Assembly (NCBI GenBank): GCA_001598975.1
Contig: BBXU01000548.1
Span: 1 to 25,509, forward strand
Direction of reading: 5' to 3'
Source: Parachlorella kessleri
Taxonomy: Eukaryota; Chlorophyta; Trebouxiophyceae; Chlorellales; Chlorellaceae
Length of the DNA: 25,509 bases
The translations under genes and the position numbers were made by a program. How positions within the stretch are numbered: position 1 is the stretch's first letter; each line of letters opens with the position of its first letter. Shown in pieces: positions 1-10,501 of this stretch. The notes under the pieces are model-generated. The model searched no databases and had not been told where the DNA came from. It saw nothing but the letters and a program-made list of their open reading frames with translations.

Positions 1-789
1 GGGAGTTTGTNAGCCCATGGAAGAATGGGTAGAGTGATGGCCTAGGCACAACGCTGTTGCACAGTCAGAGCGCGTCATTGCCATAACACCCTGGCAGGAA
101 ACCTAAGGTTGCATAGGGACTAAGAGGCCACTCCTTTGTTTGCAACGCGCCCCGCGTCGGGTGGTATGCTTGGGGCTTCCATGCCCCTCTTTGACAGTGT
201 TTTGGCTCCCTCAGTACATAGGGCACAGACTACGCTGTCTTTTAGGGATACTGGCCATGTGGCCATACTGCACACGCCCTCCTATGCCTGATATCCTACA
301 AGCGCTGCCTGCACCACTGCCGGCAGCGTCTCAACACCCGGATGGTAATACGTGTACCCAGAAAGCTTGCCATCCATTGCCTTGCCCCCATGGGCCCCAA
401 GCCAATTTTGCTGCTCTCAATTTAGGGTTGACCTGCCTACGGCTCACATCTCATGGCAGCAGGGAGCCAGGAATCTATACGGCAGGAGTAATCTCTCTCA
501 AAGCACCGGGAGACGCGCTCAGAATGGGGAACTTAAAGCCAGCAAAAGACTCCCATACCGCGCGGCACAAAGTAATTCTAAAGCCACAACACACTGCATT
601 TTCACTGTGCAGTGCACTCTTCTCATTTCCAGCACACACTCCCGACATACACAGTTCCGATCCAGCCAAGAACACCCAAGCACAAGAAGTTCATTCCACT
701 TTAGGTTCCCATGGGGGTGGGCTTTTGCCCCAGCATCGCCCAAACAGCCTGGGGTGCCACGAAGCGATTGCATGGCGCTTTCAGAGGGC
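1..789. other. Spacer with no supported gene
   Basis: This stretch holds overlapping open frames on both strands, but none shows a domain, a start with a plausible splice pattern, or biased composition. Base composition is less GC-rich than in the neighbouring coding exon. One undetermined base (N) is at position 11. It is probably intergenic, downstream of the RRM-dsRBD gene. Confidence 0.6.
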
Positions 790-794
790 TTACA
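790..794 (-). terminator. TGTAA poly(A) signal of the RRM-dsRBD gene
   Basis: On the minus strand TGTAA lies about 47 nt after the TAG stop at 843-841. TGTAA is the usual chlorophyte polyadenylation signal, typically 10-20 nt before cleavage, so the 3' UTR would be only about 65-75 nt. This rests on motif and position only. Confidence 0.55.
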
Positions 795-840
795 GACAGT
801 TTTGTGGTGCCACGTGCACCTCGCATGGAGTCGTTTGATC

Positions 841-1487
841 CTAGTACGCCTGATAGTATGTGTCATCATTTCCACCACCCGTGCCGCCTGGGTACTGCTG
901 CTGTGCAGCAGCCCCAGCCTGGCTGGCCGGCTGACTGCCAGCACCAGCACCACCACCATAGTAGTACTGACCTGTGCTTGCAGCTGCACCCCCGTAACCT
1001 GCTCCCGATGGGTTGGCAGGGTCATAAGCAGCCCCAGTGCCACTGTAGCCGGCTGCCCCAGGGTTGGAAGGGTCATACGCAGCAGCAGCAGCAGCAGCAG
1101 CAGCAGTGCTGCCGCCAGGCCCGTAGCTTCCATAGGCGCTGCCGCCAGTAGGCCCTGCTGCATACCCCACCGCCTCCCCGCTTACACCGTAGTAATAGCT
1201 GCTGGCAGTGCCATAGGCGCCCGCGCCGCCATACCCATAACCCGCGCCATAGCCTGCAATGCTGTACCCTGCACCGTTGGTCTGGTGGGTAGCGCTCCCG
1301 CCGCCCTGCTGCCCCTGCACCTGCTGCTGGTACGGGTTGGGAGCCGGCAATGAGGCGCTGTTGTCGGTGCGGAGGCCGCTCCCTGCCACTGCCTGGCCAC
1401 TGCCGTAGCCCGCCCCGCTGCTGGCATACACACCGTTGGATGCCTGGCCATAGCTGCCAACACCTGCCTGCTGCTGTGCATGACCTG

Positions 1488-1538
<51 letters not shown>

Positions 1539-4475
1539 CCCGCCCGGTGCTTGTGGCATATGCTGCCGCGATTTGCGCGTTGCTGCTGCCGCTTGCGTTG
1601 CTAATATACTGCCGCGCAGTGCCAGCTGCTGTGAATGATGCTCCCTGTCCCGATTGGGCCGCATCCTGCTGCTGCTGCTGGCCCTCCTGATGCGGCTGCT
1701 GTCCTTGAGACTGGTAACTGTTAGTGAACTGATGCGATTGCTGGGCATCTGTCGCCGGGTAGTATGGCGAGACAGATGGCGCAGCATAGGTCCCAGATCC
1801 GGGCGCGGTGCCGTAGGAGGCCGCACCATAGTAAGAAGCCGCATCGTAGCCATGCTGCCCCTGTTGCTGCGCCCAAGGCTGCGCCCGTTGCTGGGCTTGG
1901 AACGCCTCCTGCTGCGGCTGCTGCTGCGCTGCTGCTGCGCTGAAGCCGGCACCACCATAGACAGCTGCAGGAGCAGCGGGGGTTGCATTGATTGCATAAG
2001 CCGCCGCTGACCCCTCCCCTCCTTGCCTCCCGCCGGCAGCACCTGTGCTCCCGTAGCCGTCGGCGCCGCTGCTCCCATACTGCTCGGCAGCAGCAAATCG
2101 GCTCCCGTACTGCGCCCCTGCTGCGGCGCCCTGCCAGCCGCTGGTGGCGCTGCCGCCAGTAGGCGTAGCGTGCACGCCTTGCCTGGACCCTATGGGGACA
2201 GCATTGACTCCTTCTGCTATCCCCGAGCCACTCGCATAGCCGGCAGGAGGTGGGTAAAGCTGCGGGGCCCTTTGCTGGGTGGGTATCCGGCTGCTGTCCA
2301 GCAGTCCAAACTTGGGCGCCTGCTTGCTATATTGGGGTGGATAGCTGGCAACGGCCTGCAACAAACCACGACAGACGCTCGGCCCTTGTAGGCATGCCGC
2401 CTTCCACCTGCCTGACAGGGTGTTTTTTCAATAAAATGGTATTTGATATATGATAAGTAAGAAATAAAAAGGTGGGGCCCCCTGGACCAGCTGCAAAGCG
2501 CCTCAACACTAACAAGAGCTTGCAAGAGTGAGAATGCGAGGCACACTAAACGGGACAAGAAGGCCCACTGCTTCCTTACTACCACGAGCTCCCACCCGCC
2601 CTCCCACAGCGCAGCAGCCTCCACGCGTCCCGAGATGCCTTACAGCACACCTTCCCAGGACAGACCCAGGACAGACCCACCTGCTGCCGCTGCTCGTCCC
2701 CATACCCAGGCCGCCCCGCCGGCCGGAACTCAAACCCGGCCCCGTCGCGGTCAGGCTGTATGCGGCCTCCACTGACAAAGGAGGGCCCACGGCCCCTGCC
2801 GCTCACTGGCGCTGCCCGGCCGCCACGGCCGCCGGCCCCCCTGCCCGGCACGCCCAGCCCCATGCGCGGGTTGACATACTGCGCCTGCGTGCCAGCCAGG
2901 GTGGAGGGTGCTTAGTGCAGCAAGAGGGCGAGCTACACGGCCTTGCCAGGCTTGATACAGGGGGGTCCGATCGAAAGGGCATGTCGGCAGACCAGCAGCG
3001 GAAGGCGCTGAGAGAAGGGTGCTTATGCAATCATGACATGAAATGTGCAGTGTCCACGACTCGTGAGCCAGGGCAGCCGCCGGGCGAAGCGCATGAGAGG
3101 TGTGGAAGTCTCGACACTGACAACCCAGAGCTGCCCAGCCGGGCTAAGATGGCTCCCAACCCATGCAAGGAATTGGGATGCAGGGGACTGACCCCCATGC
3201 AGGGCTTGGCCCTTAGCAGCACCCCTAACAGCAAGCCCCCAAGGTGGCGCAGCACCAGACTGGCTACATGTGGCGTGCCATACACACCTTGTTTTCCTTG
3301 GACTTGCCGGGCACCAAAAAGTCTGCCTCGGGCACGGTGGCAAGCAGGCTCTCCAGCAGGGCGGCAGCTGCCACCTGCACTGTGGATAGACAATGCTGAA
3401 GGTGCCTGGGTGTTGGTACCAGCAAGGGCCCCAGCCCCACCCTGGAGCGGAGCGGAGCCAGGCCGGCTGTCAGGCCAGCATGCGGGGTACTGGGCTCTGT
3501 GGCCGTGCCGACATCCTGCCTAGGTCGCCGTCTTGCTTGCCGGTGGCTGCCACTCTAGCTCCCCAGGCCCTTCTTAGCTTCTGACACCCGCCCATGTCCA
3601 CAGCCAACCACGACTGGCCTACACTTCACTGCATGCATCCGGCCACACCCACCGCCGCTCACGCGCCCACAGCTTTTCTTTGGCCTTCCCGGCCACCGGC
3701 GCGAGGTCAAGTTCCTGGGCCCTAAGCTCACCCTCTCGGGAAGCCATGTCCCGGCCTTGCCTTATCCATGCACGTACTTGAGCGCAAGGCCGCCCACCTG
3801 TTTAGCGAGCTGCTTGTTCCTGGCACGGCCATTGCCCGAGGCGAAGGTCTGCGTGCCCCGCTGCCCCGCAAGCTTGGCCTCCACTGAGAAAGGCCCAAGG
3901 GGCGTCTCCGCACGTTCATCGTACAGCACCTGCGCTGGACATTGCACAGAGGACTCGACTGCTGCGTCGTCTACTTCCAAAACAGGCAAGACGGCATGCA
4001 GTGGCAAGGCAGACGTCTGAGAGCATGGCACAATCCTTGCCTACGCAGGGTGTACCACCCCTGCCTCCTGAACTACCAAGGTAGTAAGCCTGCAGTAGCC
4101 CCACATTGACCTCGGGGACCAAGGCAATCAAGCCGGCATTCCAGCCACCCCAAAGAGGGAGCAAAGTGCTGGGTGCACGCAAGCGGCAAGGGCTGTCATG
4201 AATACTTGCACCAAAACTTCGTCCGGCTGCATGCTCATGACTCGCCTCCAGCATCAGCCGGGAGGCGTACTCGTGCACTGTCTGTAGGGGGGTCTTGGGG
4301 GCCACCCCGGGCTTGGCTCCTGCCTGGAACTTGTCCATGAGGGCCTTGCAGCGTGGGTAGGCATCCAGGTAGTTGCTGCTGGTCGGCAGGCCGGCGATGT
4401 CCTGCCCCTGCTGCTGCGCATGCTGGCCCTGCTGCAATGGCGCCGCCACTGACCCTGCTGCCTGCGGCTGCGATG

Positions 4476-4507
<32 letters not shown>

Positions 4508-6521
4508 GAGCGTTCCGGCTGCAAGCCCTGCTGTGCCTGCTGCGGTCCCTGCTGGGCTGCTGGCGCCGGCCAGGAAGCCTTCCCGCTCGCAAGCCCTCCT
4601 TCTGCCGCTACGGGCAGCGGAAGGGGCGCCGCATGGGCGGCCAAGGCCGGCCGGAAGGGCCGGCTGGGAGTGAAGGCTAATCGCGGGCGGCCAGGGATGG
4701 CAAGCAGGGTGGTGAAGGCTGCCGTTGCCACCTCAGCCTTGCGATCCCCATGCTCACGAATTATGCGCAGCATGCGGGCCATGCTCCCTTCCGGAGGGGT
4801 CGGCTGGGGCGTGACGCCGCCTACTACCCCCACCACTGTCTCTCCGCCTGACCCCTGCCGCTGCACTGCGGTGTGCTGCTGCTGCTGCCCAGCGCTGCTG
4901 TGCTCTTCGCCCACAGACCCCCCAAGTCCGGCTTGCCCCCCACCACTGGCTGCTGCCGCGTCGCCGCCAGTTGTCAGATCGGCAGCCACCGCAGTCCGCA
5001 GAGAGCCTATGACAGGCTGCAGCACGACGGGCCCTTTCTGGACGGCCTCATCTAGGGCCGCCACGTCAGCAGCGGCGGGGATGGTGACAGCCACAGCACA
5101 GCCGCAGGCCTTCAGGAGGGGCAAGGTAGCACCGGGGGGTGAGCCCTGTGCTTTGTGTTCCACCATACATGGGGTGCACTCAACACAGAAGCACTGAGAG
5201 TGGGTCAGGATGGACCGGCCGTGAACCTGCCTCCCCGCCTTGCTAGGCCCTGGCGTGCCAGCACCTTTAGTGGTGTCAGATAGGCCTTTCTACGAGTCAC
5301 GCATTACTCACCTCCTTCACCTCCGCTACCGCCCGCTCAGCGTCGCTCCTGCTTGCCATGCACACCAACCCTGCAGAAGGCAGGTGCAGCCGTGCGCACT
5401 CTGTTGGCAGAATGGCCAGGCAGCGCAGGCCCAGGCCTGTCTGAAGAGAGTCACTCGAGCAGGCGCTTTCTGCGACCGCTCTGCAATGTTTCACAACGGG
5501 AAGCGTCCAACCAGGTGACCAGCCAGGAACAAGAACGCGGCGAGTTCGACACTATATTCAGGACAGGTCTCCAAGCTTCAAGGTGCCAAGCTCTCCATCG
5601 ATCGGCACCATCTTGCAGCAAAATGGCATGGAGCTTCAGGCTGTCTCCGGAGAAACGCCCCCCAGTGAAGCGCTTCAGGCCAGCCCTAACAATGACCGGC
5701 CCACCGGCCGCCCACCCACCAAAGCCACGGCAGTCACCCCTGTCCTTGTTACGTCGGAAGATCTTGAGTGACAGCACCTCGCCGGCTTTCGCCAGTGCCA
5801 GAAACACATCAAAGTCCTGGGCAGTGGGAGGCAGGCCCCCTATAAACACCTCCACAGGCGCAAAGCCGGGCAGGAACTCTAGCTTGCTGCTGCCGCCGCC
5901 GCCGGCGCCCAACCGGCCATGCGATACGGGGTGTGACAGGCCCTGGCTTAAGCCGGCATGCCGCCCGGGTGGCAGGCCTTGCTGCAGGGCTTGGCTGCTG
6001 TCATCGGCGTCGTAGGCCGGGAGGAACTCCACATCACCGTCTGTCGGCTGCTGTGGAGGCGGCAACTGCACCTGCTGCTGCTGCTGCTGGGCGAGCAACG
6101 TCGGCCGCAGCGGCAGCTGCGCCGGGCGTTGAGCGCAAGCCACCAGGCCCCCTCCAAGGACGGTCGGGGCTGGAAAGCCGGCTCCCTCTATTGATTGCCA
6201 CTGGGCAGCACCCAGAGCCACGGGAAGCTGCGCTTGCTGCGCCTGGGGTTGCAGTGCGGCAGCTCGGACCATAGGCCTGGTCTGCTGATGGACAGGCAGG
6301 AATACTGGCTCTGTTGCTGCCGCAGCTGTTTCCACGCCAGCGGCCGCCAGGCGCTGCTCAGGGCCCAGCTGCGACTGGTGCGCTGTGGGCTGCTGCACAC
6401 CACCACCCACGGGCACTGGCTCCACCAGTCCGGCTGCAGTGCCCTTGGGCAGTGGCACTTGCTCTGGCTCAACCGCTGCTGCGCCATATATCGCCTCCAT
6501 CTCCGACTGCTCTGGCTCCAT
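841..6521 (-). CDS. RRM + dsRBD + RGG RNA-binding protein with prion-like C-terminus (7 exons)
   Basis: Exons, 5' to 3': 6521-5720, 5370-5312, 5193-4246, 3929-3798, 3374-3288, 2884-2681, 2355-841; together they encode 1248 aa in frame. The RRM (about residues 223-290) has RNP2 VFIGGL. Its RNP1 is restored only by splicing exon 1 to exon 2 (CRGF+GLVCM), which strongly supports that intron. Exon 3 is Gln-rich (a run of 10 Q). A dsRBD (about 585-660) is built from exons 3-5: PKTPLQTVHEYASR, then LGPF, GNGRARNKQLAKQ and VAAAALLESLL. Exon 6 is RGG/RG-rich. Exon 7 (504 aa) is Q/G/Y/A-rich, with about 15 Q, a poly-Ala run and two YDPxNP repeats. The start ATG has an in-frame TAG 15 nt upstream. RRM plus dsRBD recalls animal DND1/A1CF/RBM46, but only one RRM is visible and orthology is not claimed. 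It is probably an RNA-binding, condensate-forming protein; its target is unknown. Intron 3 reads best as GC-AG (GAG|GCGAGT). Confidence 0.85.
1489..1533 (-). repeat. CAG repeat coding for about 15 glutamines
   Basis: There are 15 uninterrupted CTG units on the plus strand, read as CAG on the coding minus strand in exon 7 of the RRM-dsRBD gene. A second run of the same trinucleotide (about 1080-1107) is read in another frame as GCT, giving poly-Ala. The same motif gives 10 Q at 4477-4506, 6 Q near 6072-6090, and shorter runs in the WNK exons (12721-12741, and near 11180). Confidence 0.9.
3930..4245 (-). other. GC-AG intron splitting the dsRBD
   Basis: The donor reads GAG|GCGAGT and the acceptor GCGCAG|GTG, both phase 0. 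Joining them gives EYASRLMLE+VLYDERAETPLGPF, which fits the first helix and first strands of a dsRBD without a gap. An alternative GT donor (TTTG|GTGCAAGT, about 40 nt downstream) with an acceptor nearer the start of the next exon keeps the frame, but adds residues in the middle of the fold. I prefer GC-AG. Confidence 0.65.
4477..4506 (-). repeat. CAG repeat coding for 10 glutamines
   Basis: Ten CTG units on the plus strand are read as CAG in exon 3 of the RRM-dsRBD gene. The run lies in the disordered linker between RRM and dsRBD. It is uninterrupted, so its length is likely to vary between strains. Confidence 0.9.
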
Positions 6522-7289
6522 GTTACCTAGGGCCTAAAGGGAAGGTGGTGAGAGTGGGTGATCGCAGTTTCCTTGCCCTGGGCATCATGACATGCAAGCC
6601 AGTACCTAGACAAGCACATGCGCGTCCAGGTGAGGCAAAGAATGAAAAAAGGGAACGAAACGTTTAGCACGACAAGCAAGTGAGACATCTGACCTGCTGT
6701 ACTCCTCACACTGTCTCGCTACATTCCTGGTATTACAGACGCAAGGACACGCAGAAGCGTCCAGAGCTGCGCACAACGCATTGAACCAGAGATGTCAACA
6801 CTTCGATGCAGCACAAGATGCCATGCACATGTCATCGTGTTGTCAACACTTCTGATCTGACTTTAGCTTCAGACAGCCCCGTCTTGTTCCTTGTGTTTTC
6901 CAGCTGTTCTACGCTAGTCTCTGGGGCTCCATGTTGTTGTGTGACCGCTCCATAGAAGGCTTGCCCATCAGGTACTGCACCTGAGGTGAATCCCATCTTA
7001 GCTTCCCAGGGAGTGCTTGAAAAAACCGCGTGGTAACTCAAAAAGGGGGATCCTTGGAAGCTGCTCTTGTGCCAAGGGAGGCCACTCAACCAAGTAGACA
7101 CCCCTTCTGGCTCCATTCTAACAGCCACCAAGAGAAGAAAGCACTTGCAACGTCGTCCGCGCAGCCTTTGCAACACTCAGCTCAGGGCAGCATCCTGAGT
7201 GTCATGCAACAGCCGGGGAGCCTATCTTCAGCGCTGAGCACCTCATCGACACTGCCAAGGACCGCCGCACTCAGGGCAGCAACCATTCG
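6522..7289 (-). other. 3' UTR of the methyltransferase-like gene and upstream region of the RRM-dsRBD gene
   Basis: No coding potential is visible between the TGA at 7292-7290 and the ATG at 6521. The first TGTAA on the minus strand after the stop is at 6737-6733, which would give a 3' UTR of about 570 nt. The remaining 210 nt would be the promoter and 5' UTR of the next gene. A CCCTTTAG motif about 15 nt before that ATG could be a 5' UTR splice acceptor. Confidence 0.5.
6733..6737 (-). terminator. Candidate TGTAA poly(A) signal of the methyltransferase-like gene
   Basis: This is the nearest minus-strand TGTAA downstream of the stop codon at 7290, about 555 nt away. Long 3' UTRs are common in green algae. 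A five-base motif can occur by chance. Confidence 0.4.
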
Positions 7290-8799
7290 TCAGTCAGCAG
7301 GGTGAAGCCGCGGTAGGAACCGTCCCACCCTTCTGTGGTACTCCTCATACTGCTGCCCAAACTCAGCGTATAAGAGCCCCTCCTCTGTGCATGTCCTCAC
7401 TGAGTAGTACGCAAGGCAGGCTGCCAGCAGCAAGGCCGCTATCAGCGGACTGCCCAGGCTGCACATGCATCAGAGCTGGAACACATATCGTCATTCTACT
7501 CTCAGCAGCAAGGCTCGCGGAGCCCACAGCCTGGTCAATGCAGGCCTTGACGTAATTGTTCCCATTCTGCCAAGGCAGGAAGCAGGGACAGGGATAAAGC
7601 AAACAATACTCAGCATTCACATGCTGCATGGCTGCGCACATGCTGGTGGCCGGAGGGCCGAGCCTGCCTACTTACCTGAGGCAGTGTCCACAAAAGAGCA
7701 GCATGTAGGAGGTGTAGATGGGGTGCTGCAATGAAGCATAGACCCCGCTGGTGACTAGGCTGCCAGGGGTGACAAGCCGATCAAAAGCCTGCATGCAGCT
7801 TTGAATGGCTGTACCTGACCACTCATAGTTGGGATGCAGAGACCTGGTACCATGAATCCCATTACCACCGTGGGATGGATGGATGGGAACTGGAGCATAA
7901 CACTGCCCATGGTAGGGTTTGCAGGGGCGGCCCGTTATATGCCGATTGCAACCTGGGCATCGGACATCCCAGTATACAAGCAGCCTCACCTGACCCAGCT
8001 CGGCCGCCGCCACGCTGTGCAGCCAGCAGCTGACGAACATCATGATGTACCCAGCCGCTCTCAAAAGCCGCTCTGCAGTTGCAGGCAGCCTGTGCCAGGA
8101 GGGCCCCAGCCACCAGGCCAGGTAGTGCCCAGCAGGCACAGCCGCCAGGAAGAGCACAAACGCCAGGCGACTTTTGCTGGTGCTTACTTGGGCATCGCGC
8201 TCCCTGGGTGCCAGCTGGCCATGGGCGGTCATGCGAGAAATGGTTCCGCCAGCGAAGAAGAGCAAGTAGGAGAGATAGCTGACAAGCGCCCAACCTGCAG
8301 AGTGGTGGTGCACGCCGTCAAGATGGCATCGTCCGACTCCGTTGGCCGAACACAGGGCCTGGCACCTGTAGGGTCATTGCCAGTGTCGCTAAGCGCTGCA
8401 AGGCTACAATAACTAACTTTTATCTGGGGCCAGCCTGCCGCTAAGCTTGGCGGGGACAAGTATAAGTCCCCCAACGGCAACCGCCAGGACAAGGAGCTGG
8501 GCTACGTGGCTCAGAGCGCGCTGTTTACTTGTGCGGCTGGCGCTGCTGAAGGGCTGACGGGCCGGGCTAGCTGGTTTGCCATGCGTATCGCCTGAGGCTC
8601 GTGGGAGGAGTGTGAGAGCCGTGCACAGCAGGCCTGTTGGCAGTTGTGCTGGCTTCCTAGCTTGCGTGGCTGGGGCACCAGCTGCTATGGCATGAGATGG
8701 TGACAAGGGAAAGGTGGAAGGGCATTGGCTCCTGTAAGACCTTGCGTGCCTTGCCTGACCGATATGCAGCGATGGACACCTAACAGTCCACACTGACAT
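7290..8799 (-). CDS. Isoprenylcysteine methyltransferase / phospholipid methyltransferase-like membrane protein (4 exons)
   Basis: Exons: 8799-8418, 8294-7990, 7788-7676, 7458-7290; the product is 322 aa in frame. The N-terminus (about 1-95) is rich in S, R and A, like an organellar transit peptide. Hydrophobic segments follow at about 98-117, 130-150, 160-180 and 190-220, then a C-terminal pair. The C-terminal part has the ICMT/PEMT pattern: LGQ, then RLVTSGVYASLQHPIYTSY (SAM-binding region; residues shown in shortened form), then EEGLL.AEFGQQYEEY and VGRFLP. This family methylates prenylated cysteine or small or phospholipid substrates in membranes; the substrate here cannot be told from sequence. 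The first donor (A|GTTAGT) is weak, but it is the only one that fits the phase and lies before the in-frame TAG. The other introns have normal borders (CAG|GTGAGG, CAG|GTAAGT). The start is the only in-frame ATG in the first exon. Confidence 0.8.
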
Positions 8800-10501
8800 G
8801 GCTTGTATCGTTATGCGCCTAAGCCTTATGTCCTTGTTGGGAACTACTTTGGAATAATAGAGACAAGGTGTCCAAGCAACGCAACGTGGGCCACTGCCAG
8901 CTGGAGGCGCAGGACAGGTCAGCAAGCCTGGGTAGCAAAGGTGGCAGGCAATGCGAATAGAGAGACGGTAGGGGCGTACTAAATAAACAGGGCTGTATGC
9001 AGTTATGCTCTCTCTTTATTAAGAGTGGCAGGTAATGCGATCAGAGAGGAGAGGTATACTGGGCTGACGAGGACTTCTATAAGCATGGGTGGCAGGTAGT
9101 GCGAACAGGGAGTGAGAGTTGACTTGGACTGACAGGGCTGGATGCAGAATGTGCCTATGCTCTCTCTTATAATTTGTTGATGGTGGCAGGCACTGCGAAC
9201 TGACAAGAGGCTGGGATAAACACCTGGACAGGCAGCGAGGGAGCAGTCATACTCCGGGCTTTGGTCCAACTCTCAAAGAGCTGACAAAACCAAACTATTT
9301 AGGTGCTTCCCCTTCGTGCAGCCAGCACCTGTGACATGCGGGGACAGATAAGCAACTGGCCTGGACTGGCGAGCCTGGTACGTCAGATGTAGGCCGCACA
9401 GAGTGGGGTTCAGACTGGGCAGCTGCCTGCCCACAGCCAGCATGCCGCGCTGAGATACCCCTGCTTGGGATATCGCAATGTCAGGTCACTACACAATGAG
9501 CGGCGCTAAATATGCAGTACCCCAAAAGCCTACAAGACGCACTAGACAGGAAAAGCAAGCAGCTAATAGACATGATGAAATTGTAGGAGCCGGCCAGTAC
9601 AAAAAAGACCCGGGCACCAAGCCGGCACCTGACAAGTGCGGGCCTATAACACACACATTCTCGCCTATATTCATCCAAATGCCAAGCCGTCATAGAAGGC
9701 GAACAGCTTTGCACACATCGACAGACCCCAAAAAACCGCTCAGTTTTTGCAAGTTCAGGTCTTCCGCCGAAATGAGTGCACCGGTCGCTATGCAGCGTAA
9801 AATTCAATTGAGCGGGACCAGAAGGGGAGGAAAAAAGATCTATCATATCAGTTGAGAGCAAGCCCTCCTAAGCAGCAGGCCCCATGCCGGGGGGCTCTCG
9901 GCGGAGCCCACACCCTCTGGGACAACAATAGCCATCAGCAGGGCGGCGAAGGTAGTAGCCCAAGCAAACTTATTGAGACAACATCCGTTGAATGTCATAA
10001 TGGCCGCTTGGGGCACTTCACCCCAAATAGACCCTGACAATCTCACGCACCTGTCTTTCTGGGGCTACCAATGCCGCCCAGCGCTGCCATGCTGCCCATT
10101 CCTGCCACCGAGATACCATTCGCGGGCCCGCCCACAGCACAAGCAGCTGGCGGCGTAGCAGACATTGGGTTGCTGGCCGGGACCTGGCCTGGGCCCGCCC
10201 CCGGATTACCGCAGCCCGCCATGCTAGTCAGCCTGGTGGCTGCCATGGGGGTCCCCCGTACTGTCTTGCCGGCAAGCAGGCCCCCCTCCAGGAGGTTGAG
10301 AGAGCGTAGCTCCACCGCCTTCATGGCGTTGGCGGCCTGTTTCCTGCAGCAGCACAGGGTCCGCCGCGAGGACGCAGCCAGGTTCAAGCCAGCCACGCTG
10401 ACCTTCACCCAAACGGTAAGGCTGGCAACGCAGTACTGGTGGGCCAAGCGCAGGGCAGGCAACACCCGCAGCTTGCTGCCACACGGAGGCCCCTCTATCA
10501 A
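8800..10501. other. Spacer: WNK 3' region and upstream region of the methyltransferase-like gene
   Basis: The GC-rich part (about 9840-10501) follows the WNK stop. It keeps the same frame open for 152 codons after the TAG (see findings), so it is a 3' UTR or an unrecognised last exon set. No TGTAA was found on the minus strand between 9240 and 10501. The part from 8930 to 9480 is lower in GC and holds a degenerate tandem repeat. Open frames on both strands at 9478-9861 have no recognisable domain and are left unannotated. Confidence 0.5.
8941..9260. repeat. Degenerate tandem repeat with a GTGGCAGGYARTGCGA core
   Basis: The core occurs at 8941, 9025, 9089 and 9183, with spacings of 84, 64 and 94. 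A second shared block (ACAGGGCTGKATGCAG followed by ATGCTCTCTCTT) occurs at about 8988-9019 and 9132-9173, giving a higher-order period near 145-155 bp. It lies about 140-460 bp upstream of the ATG of the methyltransferase-like gene. Function is unknown; it may be an old minisatellite or an upstream control region. Confidence 0.7.

Noticed and set aside
352..1353. Plus-strand frame of 333 codons with a serine run
   Set aside because: The serine run is the CAG repeat read on the other strand; the overlapping minus-strand exon has a clear acceptor and stop. No domain is visible.
2528..3523. Plus-strand open frame of 331 codons
   Set aside because: It lies opposite introns and exons of the RRM-dsRBD gene, is Pro/Arg-rich without a domain, and shows no splice or start support.
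3762..3797. dsRBD exon read on to the TAA at 3764-3762
   Set aside because: Splicing at CAG|GTGGGC (3798) joins NKQLAKQ to VAAAALLESLL and completes the dsRBD helix; the read-through version would end the domain early.
9478..9861. Overlapping open frames on both strands (about 125 codons each)
   Set aside because: Neither has a recognisable domain or compositional signal, and each is the mirror of the other. Too weak to call a gene.
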